Positions 44,586 to 53,916 of a stretch of 64,000 nucleotides of DNA are shown one piece after another; the first letter of the stretch is position 1, and the number at the start of each line of letters is the position of its first letter. The stretch is from Methylobacter sp. (GTDB lineage Bacteria > Pseudomonadota > Gammaproteobacteria > Methylococcales > Methylomonadaceae), in assembly GCA_030684815.1 (NCBI GenBank), contig JAUXXQ010000161.1, positions 29,646 through 93,645 on the forward strand, given 5' to 3'. The notes below the pieces were generated by a model, which had not been told where the DNA came from, did not search any database, and was given only the letters and a program-made list of their open reading frames with translations. Both the position numbers and the translations under genes were made by a program.

Positions 44586-45680
44586 ATGAATGAAACCTTT
44601 TACGATGTCATGCGCAGGCAGGGCATCACGCGCCGCAGTTTTCTGAAATTTTGCAGCCTGACTGCTGCTTCGTTAGGGCTTTCCCCCGCTTTCGCCCCAA
44701 AAATCGCCCATGCGATGGAGACCAAGCCGCGCATTCCGGTGTTGTGGCTGCATGGGCTGGAATGCACCTGTTGTTCCGAATCGTTTATCCGCTCAGGCCA
44801 TCCTTTAGCCAAGGATGTAATTTTGTCGATGCTGTCTTTAGATTACGACGACACCATCATGGCGGCGGCAGGCCACAACGCCGAGGCCATCATTGATGAG
44901 ATTGTCGAAAAATACAAAGGCAACTATATTCTGGCCGTGGAAGGCAACGCGCCGTTGGCCGAAGACGGCATGTATTGCATCATCGGCGGCAGGCCGTTTG
45001 TCGAGCAGCTCAAATATGCGGCCGAAAGCTGTAAGGCGATTATTTCTTGGGGCTCTTGCGCCTCCTGGGGTTGCGTACAAGCTGCACATCCTAATCCGAC
45101 TCGCGCCACACCGACGCATAAAATCCCCGGTTTGGCCGACAAGCCGATTATCAAAGTGCCCGGTTGTCCGCCGATTGCGGAAGTCATGACTGCGGTGGTG
45201 GCTTATCTTTTGACTTTTGAAAAATTGCCGACGTTAGACCGCCAAGGCCGTCCGCAGATGTTTTACAGCCAGCGCATTCACGATAAATGTTACCGCCGTC
45301 CGCATTTCGACGCCGGACAATTCGTCGAGCATTGGGACGACGATGCCGCGCGCCAAGGTCACTGTTTGTACAAAATGGGCTGTAAGGGGCCTACGACTTA
45401 TAACGCCTGCTCGACGGTGCGCTGGAATGAAGGCGTGTCGTTCCCGATACAGGCAGGTCATGGCTGTATTGGCTGTTCCGAAGACGGTTTTTGGGATAAA
45501 GGTGGATTTTACGAACGCTTGACCGACATCAACGATTTCGGTATCGAAGCCAATGCCGATGCAGTTGGCGGTACTGCGGCAGCCGTCGTTGGTGTCGGCA
45601 TTGCCGCACATGCCGGATTGACGGCGCTGAAGCGTTCCAAAAAAACCGGCGCTAACCCAACAGGAGCAGATCAACAATGA
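44586..45680 (+). CDS. hupS: [NiFe] hydrogenase small subunit, O2-tolerant group 1d type
   Basis: A 364-residue Fe-S subunit. The twin-arginine signal RRSFLKF (18-24) and a hydrophobic stretch to AHA export the folded heterodimer to the periplasm. The proximal cluster region [10 protein letters not shown] has the extra cysteine next to the normal one, and GSCASWGC has the second extra cysteine. These two mark the 4Fe-3S cluster of oxygen-tolerant enzymes. [30 protein letters not shown] and a C-terminal membrane anchor ([15 protein letters not shown]) follow. It is strikingly like E. coli HyaA. It heads the operon. Confidence 0.96.
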   Translation: MNETFYDVMRRQGITRRSFLKFCSLTAASLGLSPAFAPKIAHAMETKPRIPVLWLHGLECTCCSESFIRSGHPLAKDVILSMLSLDYDDTIMAAAGHNAEAIIDEIVEKYKGNYILAVEGNAPLAEDGMYCIIGGRPFVEQLKYAAESCKAIISWGSCASWGCVQAAHPNPTRATPTHKIPGLADKPIIKVPGCPPIAEVMTAVVAYLLTFEKLPTLDRQGRPQMFYSQRIHDKCYRRPHFDAGQFVEHWDDDAARQGHCLYKMGCKGPTTYNACSTVRWNEGVSFPIQAGHGCIGCSEDGFWDKGGFYERLTDINDFGIEANADAVGGTAAAVVGVGIAAHAGLTALKRSKKTGANPTGADQQ

Positions 45681-47473
45681 CAGTCACCCACACCCCCAAC
45701 GGTTTTCATTTGAACGACGCCGGCCGCCGCGTCATCGTCGATCCGGTCACCCGTATCGAAGGCCACATGCGTTGCGAAGTCAATATCGACGAAGACAACA
45801 TCATCCGCAATGCGATTTCCAGCGGCACCATGTGGCGCGGTCTGGAAGTGATTTTAAAAGGCCGCGACCCGCGTGATGCTTGGGCTTTCGTACAACGTAT
45901 CTGCGGCGTCTGCACCGGCACCCACGCCTTGACCTCGGTGCGTGCGGTCGAGGATGCGCTAAAAATTACCATTCCTGAAAACGCCAATTCGATCCGCAAC
46001 CTGATGCAGCTCAGTTTGCAGGTTCAGGATCACTTGGTGCATTTTTACCATTTACATGCGCTGGACTGGGTCAACCCGGTCAATGCGTTGAAAGCCGATC
46101 CGGCCGCGACTTCGGCCTTGCAGCAATCGATTTCGCCGCATAATCCTAAATCGTCGCCCGGCTATTTTAGCGATACCCAAAACCGTTTAAAGAAGTTTGT
46201 CGAATCCGGGCAGCTGGGCCCATTTAAAAACGGCTATTGGACTAATCCGGCTTATTTATTGCCGCCGGAAGCTGATTTGATGGCGGTGACGCATTATTTG
46301 GAAGCGCTGGATTTTCAAAAAGACATCATGAAAATCCGCACCGTGTTCGGCGGCAAAGACCCGCACCCGAACTGGCTGGTCGGCGGTGTACCGTGCGCAA
46401 TCAATATCGACGGCGTCGGCGCCAGCGCTGCAATTAACATGGAACGGCTGAATTTGGTGTCATCGATTATCGACCGCACCATCGACTTTATCGACCAAGT
46501 GTATATCCCTGACTTGCTGGCTATTGCCGGGTTCTACAAAGGCTGGATGTACGGCGGCGGCATTTCCGGGCAAAGCCTGTTGTCTTACGGCGACATTCCC
46601 GACAACGCGAACGACTATTCGGCAGCTAACCTGCTGATGCCGCGCGGCGCGATTATTAACGGCGATTTGAGCAAAGTCCATGAAGTCGATCTGACCGACC
46701 CCGAGCAAATCAAGGAATTCATCCCGCACTCCTGGTACAAATACCCGGATGATTCGTTGGGCTTGCATCCTTGGGACGGCATCACCGAACCGAACTACAA
46801 GCTGGGGCCGAAAACTAAAGGCGATCGCACCCATATCAAGGAACTGGACGAAGCGGCCAAATACTCCTGGATTAAAGCCCCGCGCTGGCGCGGCCATGCG
46901 ATGGAAGTAGGGCCATTAGCCCGTTATGTGATCGGTTATGCGCAAGGCAACAAGGAAATTACCGAGCAAATCAATTTCGTGTTGAAAACGTTGGATGTGC
47001 CGGTTACCGCGTTGTTTTCGACCTTGGGCAGGACGGCGGCCAGAGGTTTGGAGGCGCAATGGGCGGCAGGCAAAATGCGCTACTTTATGGACAAAATGAT
47101 CGCCAATATCAAATCCGGCGATTTGGCGACGGCCAACGTCGCAAAATGGGATCCGGAAACCTGGCCGAGCAGCGTCAAAGGCGTCGGCTTTACCGAAGCG
47201 CCGCGCGGTGCGTTGGGGCATTGGCTGAAAATCGAAAACACCAAAATCGCCAATTACCAATGCGTCGTGCCGACCACCTGGAACGGTTCGCCGCGTGACG
47301 AGAAAGGCAATATCGGCGCGTTCGAGGCGGCCTTGATGAACACCAAAGTGGAAAGGCCTGAGGAACCGGTGGAAATCCTGCGCACTTTGCACAGTTTCGA
47401 CCCTTGTCTGGCGTGTTCGACACACATCATCAGCCCGGACGGCACCGAATTAACCCAAGTTAAAGTTCGTTAA
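45677..47473 (+). CDS. hupL: [NiFe] hydrogenase large subunit
   Basis: A 598-residue catalytic subunit that splits H2 at a Ni-Fe(CN)2CO centre. [19 protein letters not shown] near 75 carries the first Cxx[10 protein letters not shown] near the end carries the second, followed by a 15-residue tail ([15 protein letters not shown]) that the HupD protease should remove after nickel insertion. [17 protein letters not shown] sequence ([13 protein letters not shown]) is present. It overlaps hupS by 4 bases. Confidence 0.97.
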   Translation: MTVTHTPNGFHLNDAGRRVIVDPVTRIEGHMRCEVNIDEDNIIRNAISSGTMWRGLEVILKGRDPRDAWAFVQRICGVCTGTHALTSVRAVEDALKITIPENANSIRNLMQLSLQVQDHLVHFYHLHALDWVNPVNALKADPAATSALQQSISPHNPKSSPGYFSDTQNRLKKFVESGQLGPFKNGYWTNPAYLLPPEADLMAVTHYLEALDFQKDIMKIRTVFGGKDPHPNWLVGGVPCAINIDGVGASAAINMERLNLVSSIIDRTIDFIDQVYIPDLLAIAGFYKGWMYGGGISGQSLLSYGDIPDNANDYSAANLLMPRGAIINGDLSKVHEVDLTDPEQIKEFIPHSWYKYPDDSLGLHPWDGITEPNYKLGPKTKGDRTHIKELDEAAKYSWIKAPRWRGHAMEVGPLARYVIGYAQGNKEITEQINFVLKTLDVPVTALFSTLGRTAARGLEAQWAAGKMRYFMDKMIANIKSGDLATANVAKWDPETWPSSVKGVGFTEAPRGALGHWLKIENTKIANYQCVVPTTWNGSPRDEKGNIGAFEAALMNTKVERPEEPVEILRTLHSFDPCLACSTHIISPDGTELTQVKVR

Positions 47474-47484
47474 GGAGCAAGGTT

Positions 47485-48177
47485 ATGAAAAAAATATTAG
47501 TGGTTGCAGGTCTTATTGCGTTTTCCCAAGCTGCCTCGGCGCATACCGGCTTGCTGCCGACCGGTGGTTTTGGCCACGGTTTTGTGCATCCGTTTTTGGG
47601 GCTGGATCATTTTTTGGCGATGCTGGGTTTGGGTTTATGGGCGAGTAGCCAAAGCCGCTTGCTTGCATGGCAGGCGATTGGCGTATTTTTGATATTTATG
47701 ATTGTAGGGGCGCTGTTCGGCTTGTCCGGGGTTGGTTTTGCTTATGTTGAAACGGCGATTCTTGTTTCGCTGTTGTTGGTCGGCGTGGCGCTTAGCTTCG
47801 GCACAACCCAAATAGTTCTCACGCTCCAGCGTACCCTCTGGGGCATAAATGGGAATTCAGTTCGCAATGCTCCAGCGTTGCGGCAGCGGGACGCTGGAGC
47901 GTCTGACACTGCATTCCCACGCTGGAGCGTGGGAACGATAATTATCTTAGCGTCGATTGCTGCCTTTGCATCAATGCACGGGCTGGCGCACGGCAGCGAG
48001 ATGCCGCTTGATGCGTCGGCCTACGCTTATGTCGTCGGGATTATAGCGGCCACGGCGCTGTTGCACGTTTCCGGTTTTATGTTGGGCTTGTTCGCACAAC
48101 GCGCCAATGCAGCCGCTTTACTCCGCATTTATGGAACCCTGACCGGCATGGTCGGTGCCTGGCTGCTATTCGCATAA
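47485..48177 (+). CDS. hupE: HupE/UreJ permease enlarged by an in-frame repeat
   Basis: A 230-residue inner-membrane protein, probable nickel permease for the hydrogenase. The signal peptide ends near AASAHTG. FVHPFLGLDHFLAMLGLGLW and MHGLAHGSEMPLDASAYAY are the two HupE motifs. Residues about 111-151 (VLTLQRTLWGINGN...FPRWSVGT) are not permease sequence: they are the translation of a REP-like element (47812-47939) inserted in frame. They fall in the loop between two helices. The usual length is about 190-200 residues, which agrees. Function after insertion is uncertain, but the frame is kept to a proper end. Confidence 0.85.
   Translation: MKKILVVAGLIAFSQAASAHTGLLPTGGFGHGFVHPFLGLDHFLAMLGLGLWASSQSRLLAWQAIGVFLIFMIVGALFGLSGVGFAYVETAILVSLLLVGVALSFGTTQIVLTLQRTLWGINGNSVRNAPALRQRDAGASDTAFPRWSVGTIIILASIAAFASMHGLAHGSEMPLDASAYAYVVGIIAATALLHVSGFMLGLFAQRANAAALLRIYGTLTGMVGAWLLFA
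47812..47939. repeat. REP-like element (family B) inserted inside hupE
   Basis: The element has inverted ends, ATAGTTCTCACGCTCCAGCG at the left and CGCTGGAGCGTGGGAACGAT at the right, with internal hairpins CAATGCTCCAGCGTTG and GGGACGCTGGAGCGTC. If the terminal AT is a 2-base target duplication, the net gain is 126 bases or 42 codons. Confidence 0.85.
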
Positions 48178-48186
48178 GGAACCGCC

Positions 48187-48885
48187 ATGACTGAGTCAAC
48201 ATCTCAACCTGTTTACGTCTACGAAAAACCGGTACGGCTTTGGCACAGCCTAAACGCCTTGGTCATCGTCGCCTTGACCGTTACCGGTTATTTAATCGCC
48301 TCGCCACTCGCATCGGTGGGCGGCGAAGCGTCTGACCATTTTGTGATGGGCACCATTAGGTTTGTGCATTTTGCCGCCGGATACCTATTGGCGATAGGGC
48401 TGGTTTTCCGTGCGTACTGGGCCTATGCCGGTAACGAACATGCCCGGCAAATTTTTATGCCGCCGTTATTGTCGAGGGATTTCTGGCAAGGCGTCGGCCA
48501 CGAAATATTGTGGTATGCCTTTTTGGTGAAGGAGCCGAAAAAGTACATCGGCCATAATCCCTTGGCGGTGTTATCCATGCACTTTGCCTTTGTTTGGGGC
48601 GCAGTATTTATGATTGTCACTGGCTTTGCGCTCTACGGCGAAGGCACGGGGCAGGGCAGTTGGCAACATGCGCTGTTCAGTTCTTGGGTGCTGCCGCTGT
48701 TCGGCGATAGCCAAAACCTGCACAGTTGGCACCATTTGATCATGTGGCTGATTGTTTGCTTTGTGCTGATTCATATTTATGTCGCGGTGCGCGAGGATAA
48801 ATTATCGCGGCAGAGCATGTTATCCACGATAGTGACCGGCTGGCGCACGTTTAAAGACGATAAACCGGTGGATGACGCGCATTGA
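48187..48885 (+). CDS. hupC: Ni/Fe-hydrogenase b-type cytochrome subunit
   Basis: A 232-residue diheme inner-membrane protein that anchors HupSL and passes electrons to quinone. YVYEKPVRLWHSLNALVIVALTVTGYLI is the standard start. Other heme-histidine segments are IRFVHFAAGYLLAIGL and NLHSWHHLIMWLIVCFVLIHIYVAVRED. Length and helix count are normal. It overlaps hupD by 4 bases. Confidence 0.95.
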   Translation: MTESTSQPVYVYEKPVRLWHSLNALVIVALTVTGYLIASPLASVGGEASDHFVMGTIRFVHFAAGYLLAIGLVFRAYWAYAGNEHARQIFMPPLLSRDFWQGVGHEILWYAFLVKEPKKYIGHNPLAVLSMHFAFVWGAVFMIVTGFALYGEGTGQGSWQHALFSSWVLPLFGDSQNLHSWHHLIMWLIVCFVLIHIYVAVREDKLSRQSMLSTIVTGWRTFKDDKPVDDAH

Positions 48886-49559
48886 CCATGAACATTTTAT
48901 TGCTAGGCATAGGCAACGTACTTTGGGCGGACGAAGGTTTCGGTGTCCGCGTGATCGAGCGCCTGCAAAAAAGCTACCGTTTTCCGGATAACGTCAAAGT
49001 CATGGACGGCGGCACTCAAGGCGTTTATTTGGTTGAGCATGTTCAGGCGGCTGATGTGTTGGTTGTGTTTGATGCAATCGATTACGGCCTGCCGCCAGGC
49101 ACGTTAAAACGTATCGAAAACGACGATGTACCCAATTTCCTCGGCGCAAAAAAAATGAGCCTGCATCAAACCGGGTTCCAGGAAGTGCTGGCGATGGCGC
49201 AGATGCTGGGCAGTTATCCGCAACACTTGCTGTTGGTCGGCGTACAGCCCGAAGAGTTGGACGACTACGGCGGCAGCTTGCGGCCAATTGTCAAAGCGCA
49301 AATACAACCGGCGATAGATATGGCGCTCTCTTATCTGCACGCTTTCGGCATTCACGCAGAAATAACCGCTGCGGAAACTGATTTGTCCGACCCGGTGCTG
49401 GACTTGCAACGTTACGAACAGGAACGTCCGACAGCCTCTGAGGCCTGCCGAACCGGAGATGAACGGGTGTTACAGCTTGACAGTTTCGAGTTGCGTCCGC
49501 CGCAACCTATCGGCGAAAACACCGTGCAAGTCGATGTCGATTACCGGGGTAAATACTGA
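48882..49559 (+). CDS. hupD: Hydrogenase maturation endopeptidase
   Basis: A 225-residue protease that clips the C-terminal tail of HupL after nickel insertion. LLGIGNVLWADEGFGVRVIE carries the nickel-sensing acid, and FDAIDYGLPPGTL and HQTGFQEVLAMAQMLG follow, as in HyaD. Its C-terminal part beyond residue 165 is longer than the minimal family. It has TGATG coupling to hupF. Confidence 0.94.
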   Translation: MTMNILLLGIGNVLWADEGFGVRVIERLQKSYRFPDNVKVMDGGTQGVYLVEHVQAADVLVVFDAIDYGLPPGTLKRIENDDVPNFLGAKKMSLHQTGFQEVLAMAQMLGSYPQHLLLVGVQPEELDDYGGSLRPIVKAQIQPAIDMALSYLHAFGIHAEITAAETDLSDPVLDLQRYEQERPTASEACRTGDERVLQLDSFELRPPQPIGENTVQVDVDYRGKY

Positions 49560-49855
49560 TGTGTATCGGCATCCCAATGCAAGTCACCGTGCAGCATGAG
49601 GATTCTGCAACCTGCATCTATCGCGGCCAGCAAAGCGTGGTCGACACGATGTTGGTCGGTTCGCAACCGGTCGGTACTTGGCTGCTGGTTTTTTTGGGCA
49701 CCGCCCGCGAAGTGCTGAGTGAACAAAAAGCCCGGCAAATCGCCGATGCGCTGGAAGCCATGCGGCTGGCGATGCAGGGCGATAATCACATAGACCATTT
49801 GTTTCCCGATCTGGTGAACAGAGAACCGCAATTACCGGAGTTTTTAAGATCATGA
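49559..49855 (+). CDS. hupF: HypC/HupF family hydrogenase chaperone
   Basis: A 98-residue chaperone starting MCIGIPMQV, where the N-terminal Met-Cys binds the Fe(CN)2CO unit. LLVFLGTAREVLSEQKARQIADAL is the normal family end. In hup operons HupF protects the large subunit during maturation under oxygen. It overlaps hupG by 4 bases. Confidence 0.94.
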   Translation: MCIGIPMQVTVQHEDSATCIYRGQQSVVDTMLVGSQPVGTWLLVFLGTAREVLSEQKARQIADALEAMRLAMQGDNHIDHLFPDLVNREPQLPEFLRS

Positions 49856-50271
49856 CCTCGCCGCTGCTTGAGCAATTGCAAAACCGATACGCTTATCCAT
49901 TACTGGATGCGGACAGTTACGACCCTTTCGTTTACAGCAATGAAACCGCCGTGCTGTTTTTTTGCAATGACCCTGTACAGTTCCCAGAAAGCAATGATGT
50001 TGCGGTGATCTTGCCGGAATTGGTCAAAGCGTTTAACGGCAAATTGCACGCGGCAGTCATCGCCAAACCCATCGAACGCGAATTGCAGGCGCGGTTCCGC
50101 TTTACCGGCTGGCCGTCGCTGGTGTTTTTGCGTAACGGCGAGTATTTGGGCGTCATCACCGGCATCCGCAACTGGCAGGAATATAGGCAGGAAACCGCCG
50201 GGATATTGGCCGCCGAACCCAGCCAACCGCCCGGCTTCGATCTGGATAAAGTATGCGGCGTTGCGCATTAA
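49852..50271 (+). CDS. hupG: Hydrogenase accessory protein HupG (HyaE type)
   Basis: A 139-residue thioredoxin-fold chaperone without the CxxC pair. FTGWPSLVFLRNGEYLGVITGIRNW near residue 85 is the family signature. In related operons it escorts the Tat-exported small subunit until assembly. The spacing fits one operon. Confidence 0.88.
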   Translation: MTSPLLEQLQNRYAYPLLDADSYDPFVYSNETAVLFFCNDPVQFPESNDVAVILPELVKAFNGKLHAAVIAKPIERELQARFRFTGWPSLVFLRNGEYLGVITGIRNWQEYRQETAGILAAEPSQPPGFDLDKVCGVAH

Positions 50272-50316
50272 CCACAGAAACGTTACGCACCGCGTAGCCT
50301 AAAAATCACGATCATT

Positions 50317-51165
50317 ATGACTTCAATCTCACTCCCTATTTTCGGCCAAGGCAGCCAACCGGCGGAACAAGACGGCGTTGCCTTGGAATATCTGCACATG
50401 CCGCAGGAAATGGCCACATACAGCATGCCGCAGATTTCGACGGATTTAAACGGGTTGGATTTGGCACAGGCTAAAAGCGTCTTGCAACAATTGCAGCTAA
50501 ACTTGGCGGCGTACCCAACGCTTTGCGGGCCTATTGAATTGACGCCGCTCGATGCTGGCAACCGGCGCTTTATCGACGAACTGCTCGGCGAAGGCGAAGT
50601 CAGCGTGATGTGTTCCGGCAAACATAATATCCGCATCCAGGAATCAGTGCTGGCCGGGGTTTGGCGCTTGCAAACAGTCAATGCCCAGCGCCAGGTCATC
50701 AGCGATGCAGTGGAAGTCGGCATTATCCCGCAACGGCTTTCCCGATGGGCTTTTAGCCGTGCGGCCGGGCAAATCGACACTTACTGGACTGTGGTGCCGC
50801 CGGGTGTGATGAATGCGCCGCCGTTGCTGACCGAACTCAACGCAAAAATTGCCGGATACCGGCCTGGCGTTGAGACCCACACCATCAATTTGAGCCTGCT
50901 GCCGCAAACCGAGCAGGATCTGGTATTTTTGGCGCAACGCTTGGGCGGCGGTTCGGTGACGATATTGTCGCGTGGTTACGGCAACTGCCGTATCACCGCC
51001 ACCGGCACCCAGTATGTCTGGTGGGTGCAGTATTTCAATTCGGAGGACACCTTGATCCTCAACACGCTGGAAGTCAGCGACGTACCTAGCGTGGCCTGCG
51101 CCTCGCCGGAAGACATTAGCGATAGTTGCGAGCGCTTGCAGGAGATACTTAAGGTGTATCTATGA
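50317..51165 (+). CDS. hupH: Hydrogenase expression protein HupH (HyaF type)
   Basis: A 282-residue accessory protein. LEYLHMPQEMATYSMPQI near the start and QRLSRWAFSRAAGQIDTYW, then GYGNCRITATGTQYVWWVQYFN near the end are recognisable HupH/HyaF segments. It aids small-subunit Fe-S maturation. It overlaps hupI by 4 bases. Confidence 0.92.
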   Translation: MTSISLPIFGQGSQPAEQDGVALEYLHMPQEMATYSMPQISTDLNGLDLAQAKSVLQQLQLNLAAYPTLCGPIELTPLDAGNRRFIDELLGEGEVSVMCSGKHNIRIQESVLAGVWRLQTVNAQRQVISDAVEVGIIPQRLSRWAFSRAAGQIDTYWTVVPPGVMNAPPLLTELNAKIAGYRPGVETHTINLSLLPQTEQDLVFLAQRLGGGSVTILSRGYGNCRITATGTQYVWWVQYFNSEDTLILNTLEVSDVPSVACASPEDISDSCERLQEILKVYL

Positions 51166-51389
51166 ACGGCTCTTTTTTTGCCGGCGCTTTCGGCGGCGAT
51201 ATGTCGAAGCTGCCGCCGCAAACCCGGCTGGAGTGCAAAATTTGTTGGTATGTGTACGATCCGGCGGTGGGCGATGAAGTTTGGCAAATGCTGCCCGGTA
51301 CGGCTTTTTCTGACTTGCCCGACCATTGGAGCTGCCCGGAATGCGACAGCAAGAAACAGGACTTTTTGGTGCTGGATGACGGGCTATGA
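51162..51389 (+). CDS. hupI: Rubredoxin HupI
   Basis: A 75-residue rubredoxin with CKIC (near 26-29) and CPEC (near 59-62) to bind one iron. WYVYDPAVGDEVWQMLPGTAF and LPDHWSCPECDS fit the family. HupI-type rubredoxins help form the small-subunit clusters when oxygen is present, in line with the O2-tolerant enzyme. A short N-terminal extension is typical of HupI. Confidence 0.93.
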   Translation: MNGSFFAGAFGGDMSKLPPQTRLECKICWYVYDPAVGDEVWQMLPGTAFSDLPDHWSCPECDSKKQDFLVLDDGL

Positions 51390-51428
51390 AGCATTCACCA
51401 CGAAGATACGCTGAACTCTGCATAAGTC

Positions 51429-51896
51429 ATGATCTGGCAAAATAGCGAACAAATCAGGCACACGCTGGAAGCCGCTTTCAATGACATATTGGCTAAACGT
51501 ATGCGCGATGTGCCTGTGGTGAACCCCGCGCTTTCGGTACAGGCCATCGGCTTTAACCGTGTCAACGGAGATTGGCTCGGCGTATTGGTTACCCCCTGGT
51601 TTATGAATTTATTGCTGTTACCGGAACCAGACAGCAGCTGGCGCGGGCAACAACCCGGCAGCAAAATCGAAAAGCACTTTCCGTATGGTGTCTTCGAATT
51701 CACGCTGGGGCACGAAGCGCAACTTGGCAGCTATGCACTTTGTTCGCTGTTCTCGCCCATGTTCCAGTTTGAAAATCAGGACGCCGCGCTCACCGCCGCA
51801 AAAGCCGCCTTACAAGGCTTGCTGGGCAATGCAACACCCCGAGGCCTTAGCCGACGCGACTTGCTGCGCGGCGCTATCGGTAATGGGAAACATTGA
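51429..51896 (+). CDS. hupJ: [NiFe] hydrogenase assembly chaperone HupJ (HybE type)
   Basis: A 155-residue protein of the HybE/HupJ family. MRDVPVVNPALSVQAIGF, LGVLVTPWFMNLLLLP and FTLGHEAQLGSYALCSLFSPMFQF are the family blocks. It checks subunit assembly before Tat export. Its stop is directly followed by the GTG of hupK. Confidence 0.92.
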   Translation: MIWQNSEQIRHTLEAAFNDILAKRMRDVPVVNPALSVQAIGFNRVNGDWLGVLVTPWFMNLLLLPEPDSSWRGQQPGSKIEKHFPYGVFEFTLGHEAQLGSYALCSLFSPMFQFENQDAALTAAKAALQGLLGNATPRGLSRRDLLRGAIGNGKH

Positions 51897-53129
51897 GTGA
51901 CACTAGCGGGCGCCATCCATATCGACCTGTATCACCGCGTCGGCAACGCAAGCGGTGTGCAAATTACCTCCACCCGGCCTCGTGCGGTTGCGCAAGTATT
52001 CATCGGCAAAACGCCGGAACAGTTACTGGACACCGTGCCGTTATTGTTTACGCTGTGCGGCAATGCCCAAGCCTATGCCGCGTTGCTTGCCTGCCGCTTG
52101 GCATTGGGCATGGAGACCGAACCTCGCCTGGATTCAGCCCACCATATACTGGTGCAGCTGGAAACCTTGCGCGAACAGGTGTGGCGGATTTTGCTGGATT
52201 GGCCGGGCTTTGTAGGCCTTGCCCCGGATAAAAAAGCCCTGGCCGCACTGTTTAAATTCGATGCGCTGTTTAAGCGGCATTTGTTTCGGCACGGGGAGGC
52301 GTTCAAGCTCGGCAGCTGTCTCAATATCGATGGCGCTCCGCTGTTAACGCAACTGATAGACGAATTGGAAACGCTCATTGACCAGTCGGTTTTTAATAAC
52401 CGACGGGCTGATTTCCTAACCTTAATCAACGAAACCCACTTGCGCGACTGGCTACTGCAAAACGGCGCCTTGCCAGCCAAGTTGCTGGACTATTTATATA
52501 AACAGAACTGGATGGCCAGCGGGCAAAACGATATTGCCTGCCTGCCCATGCTTGATGCCGATATATTAAGGCAACACGAAGAGCTAACACTATTCAGCCA
52601 AACACCGCACTGGCAAGGCCGCTGTTTTGAAACAACGCTGTTAAACCGGCAACTGCCTCAGCCTTTGGTCGCCGAGCTGCACAAGCGTTACGGCAACGGC
52701 CTAATCGTCCGCACGGTGGCTTGTCTGCTTGAGGTGGCCTCAATCCCCGCCCGACTAAGACGGCAGCTTTTAAGCCTTGGGCATTGCAAAACCCCGTTCG
52801 CCCTGAACGTGCCGGATGAACGGGGTTTTGCAATGTTAGGCAGGCCTAGCGACGGCGTCGGCCTGTCCCAAGTCCAAGCGGCTCGGGGGCTGCTGATTCA
52901 TCGCTTAGAGTTACAACAGGGGCGTGTGTACGACTACCGCATCGTCGCACCCACCGAATGGAATTTTCATCCCCAAGGCGTTGTCGCCCAAGGCCTGAAA
53001 CACTTGACCGCCGCAAACCCAAGCGACCTGCAACGGCAAGCGGCATTGTTTGTCAACGCCGTAGACCCTTGTGTGCAATATACCTTGCACTTGATTGATG
53101 AACGTAATGAGGTCAAAAAACATGCATGA
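51897..53129 (+). CDS. hupK: Hydrogenase expression protein HupK
   Basis: A 410-residue protein related to the large subunit but lacking its metal-binding cysteine pairs, thought to act as a scaffold for the Ni-Fe site. FTLCGNAQAYAALLACRLALG near 60 and ARGLLIHRLELQQGRVYDYRIVAPTEWNF near 330 match HupK. The end, DPCVQYTLHLIDE, is the degenerate copy of DPCxxCxxH. The GTG start abuts the hupJ stop. Confidence 0.88.
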   Translation: MTLAGAIHIDLYHRVGNASGVQITSTRPRAVAQVFIGKTPEQLLDTVPLLFTLCGNAQAYAALLACRLALGMETEPRLDSAHHILVQLETLREQVWRILLDWPGFVGLAPDKKALAALFKFDALFKRHLFRHGEAFKLGSCLNIDGAPLLTQLIDELETLIDQSVFNNRRADFLTLINETHLRDWLLQNGALPAKLLDYLYKQNWMASGQNDIACLPMLDADILRQHEELTLFSQTPHWQGRCFETTLLNRQLPQPLVAELHKRYGNGLIVRTVACLLEVASIPARLRRQLLSLGHCKTPFALNVPDERGFAMLGRPSDGVGLSQVQAARGLLIHRLELQQGRVYDYRIVAPTEWNFHPQGVVAQGLKHLTAANPSDLQRQAALFVNAVDPCVQYTLHLIDERNEVKKHA

Positions 53130-53185
53130 CAAATTGGTCTGGAACAAATTTGCACTTGCCCAAAGGGTGCATGGCAGGGATTGCC

Positions 53186-53527
53186 ATGCATGAACTGTCA
53201 CTCTGCGAAAGCATTTTACAAGTATTGGAACAGCAGGCGGAAACCCAGCATTTCCATAAAGTCAAAACAGTTTGGCTAGAAATAGGCGCCTTAGCCGGTG
53301 TCGAAACAGAGGCATTGCGTTTCAGTTTCGATGTTGTCGTGCAAGGTTCAATAGCCGATCAGGCCAAGCTTGAGATCATCGGCATACCAGGCCAAGCTTG
53401 GTGCATGCCATGCAGCCGCAATGTGCTAGTGCAGCAGTTATACGATTTATGCCCACATTGCGGTAGCCGTCAGTTACAGGTCAACAGCGGCGACCAAATG
53501 CGGATCAAAGAACTGGAGGTCGAGTAA
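53186..53527 (+). CDS. hypA: Hydrogenase nickel insertion protein HypA
   Basis: A 113-residue nickel metallochaperone. It must start MHELSL because His2 and Glu3 bind nickel, which sets the ATG at 53186. The zinc site is CMPCSRN...CPHCGS, with two CxxC pairs near 73-76 and 90-93. It passes nickel to HypB for the hydrogenase. It ends the operon here; hypB, hypC, hypD, hypE and hypF do not follow and must be elsewhere. Confidence 0.94.
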   Translation: MHELSLCESILQVLEQQAETQHFHKVKTVWLEIGALAGVETEALRFSFDVVVQGSIADQAKLEIIGIPGQAWCMPCSRNVLVQQLYDLCPHCGSRQLQVNSGDQMRIKELEVE

Positions 53528-53537
53528 GGCGGCTCAT

Positions 53538-53646
53538 GACAGCCCCCTATTAAATCCAAAAACTTTCTTTTTCAAAACGTTGTGAGTTAAACCTTCCAGG
53601 TTTTTAAAACCTGGAAGGTCTCTAGTTCGGCATTTTTTTCGCCTAA
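53538..53646. repeat. 109-bp direct repeat R1, left copy (contains family A palindrome)
   Basis: It begins GACAGCCCCCTATTAAA and ends GCATTTTTTTCGCCTAA. It includes the palindrome at 53589-53621, here with one mismatch. A second copy, about 90% alike by eye, is at 58065-58173 in the same orientation. Confidence 0.9.
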
Positions 53647-53785
53647 GCACCCACAATCTCCATCGTGATGACTTCGGCGTCGCTCAGCTTGGGCATAAAA
53701 CCCCGAATTTTTAGTGGTTGACGATTGTCCGGTAAATGTCATCTACACAGCAATACATATAAATGATAAAGTCTCCCACTGGCAT
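53647..53785 (-). pseudogene. Remnant of a DDE transposase N-terminus
   Basis: Reading from the ATG complement at 53785, the frame gives MPVGDFIIYMYCCVDDIYRT then a stop. In a shifted frame FMPKLSDAEVITMEIVG follows. These blocks match the start of a widespread family of insertion-sequence transposases (MPIxDFII...PKLSDAEVITMEIVGEFLG). Only about 45 codons remain, with a frameshift. It sits exactly at the edge of repeat R1. Confidence 0.6.
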
Positions 53786-53916
53786 GGCTCTTCTCCTTTT
53801 TATGCAGTTGCTTTTGGTAGGACAACTTTACCGGAGTCATGGCCTTGTCTTCAATTTTATTTAAAATTGAGCATCGTATAATAAATATAAATAATTACAT
53901 AAGAGGGGGCGTAACC

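Noticed and set aside
47485..48177. hupE as a pseudogene
   Set aside because: The repeat insertion keeps the frame and all HupE motifs remain on both sides.
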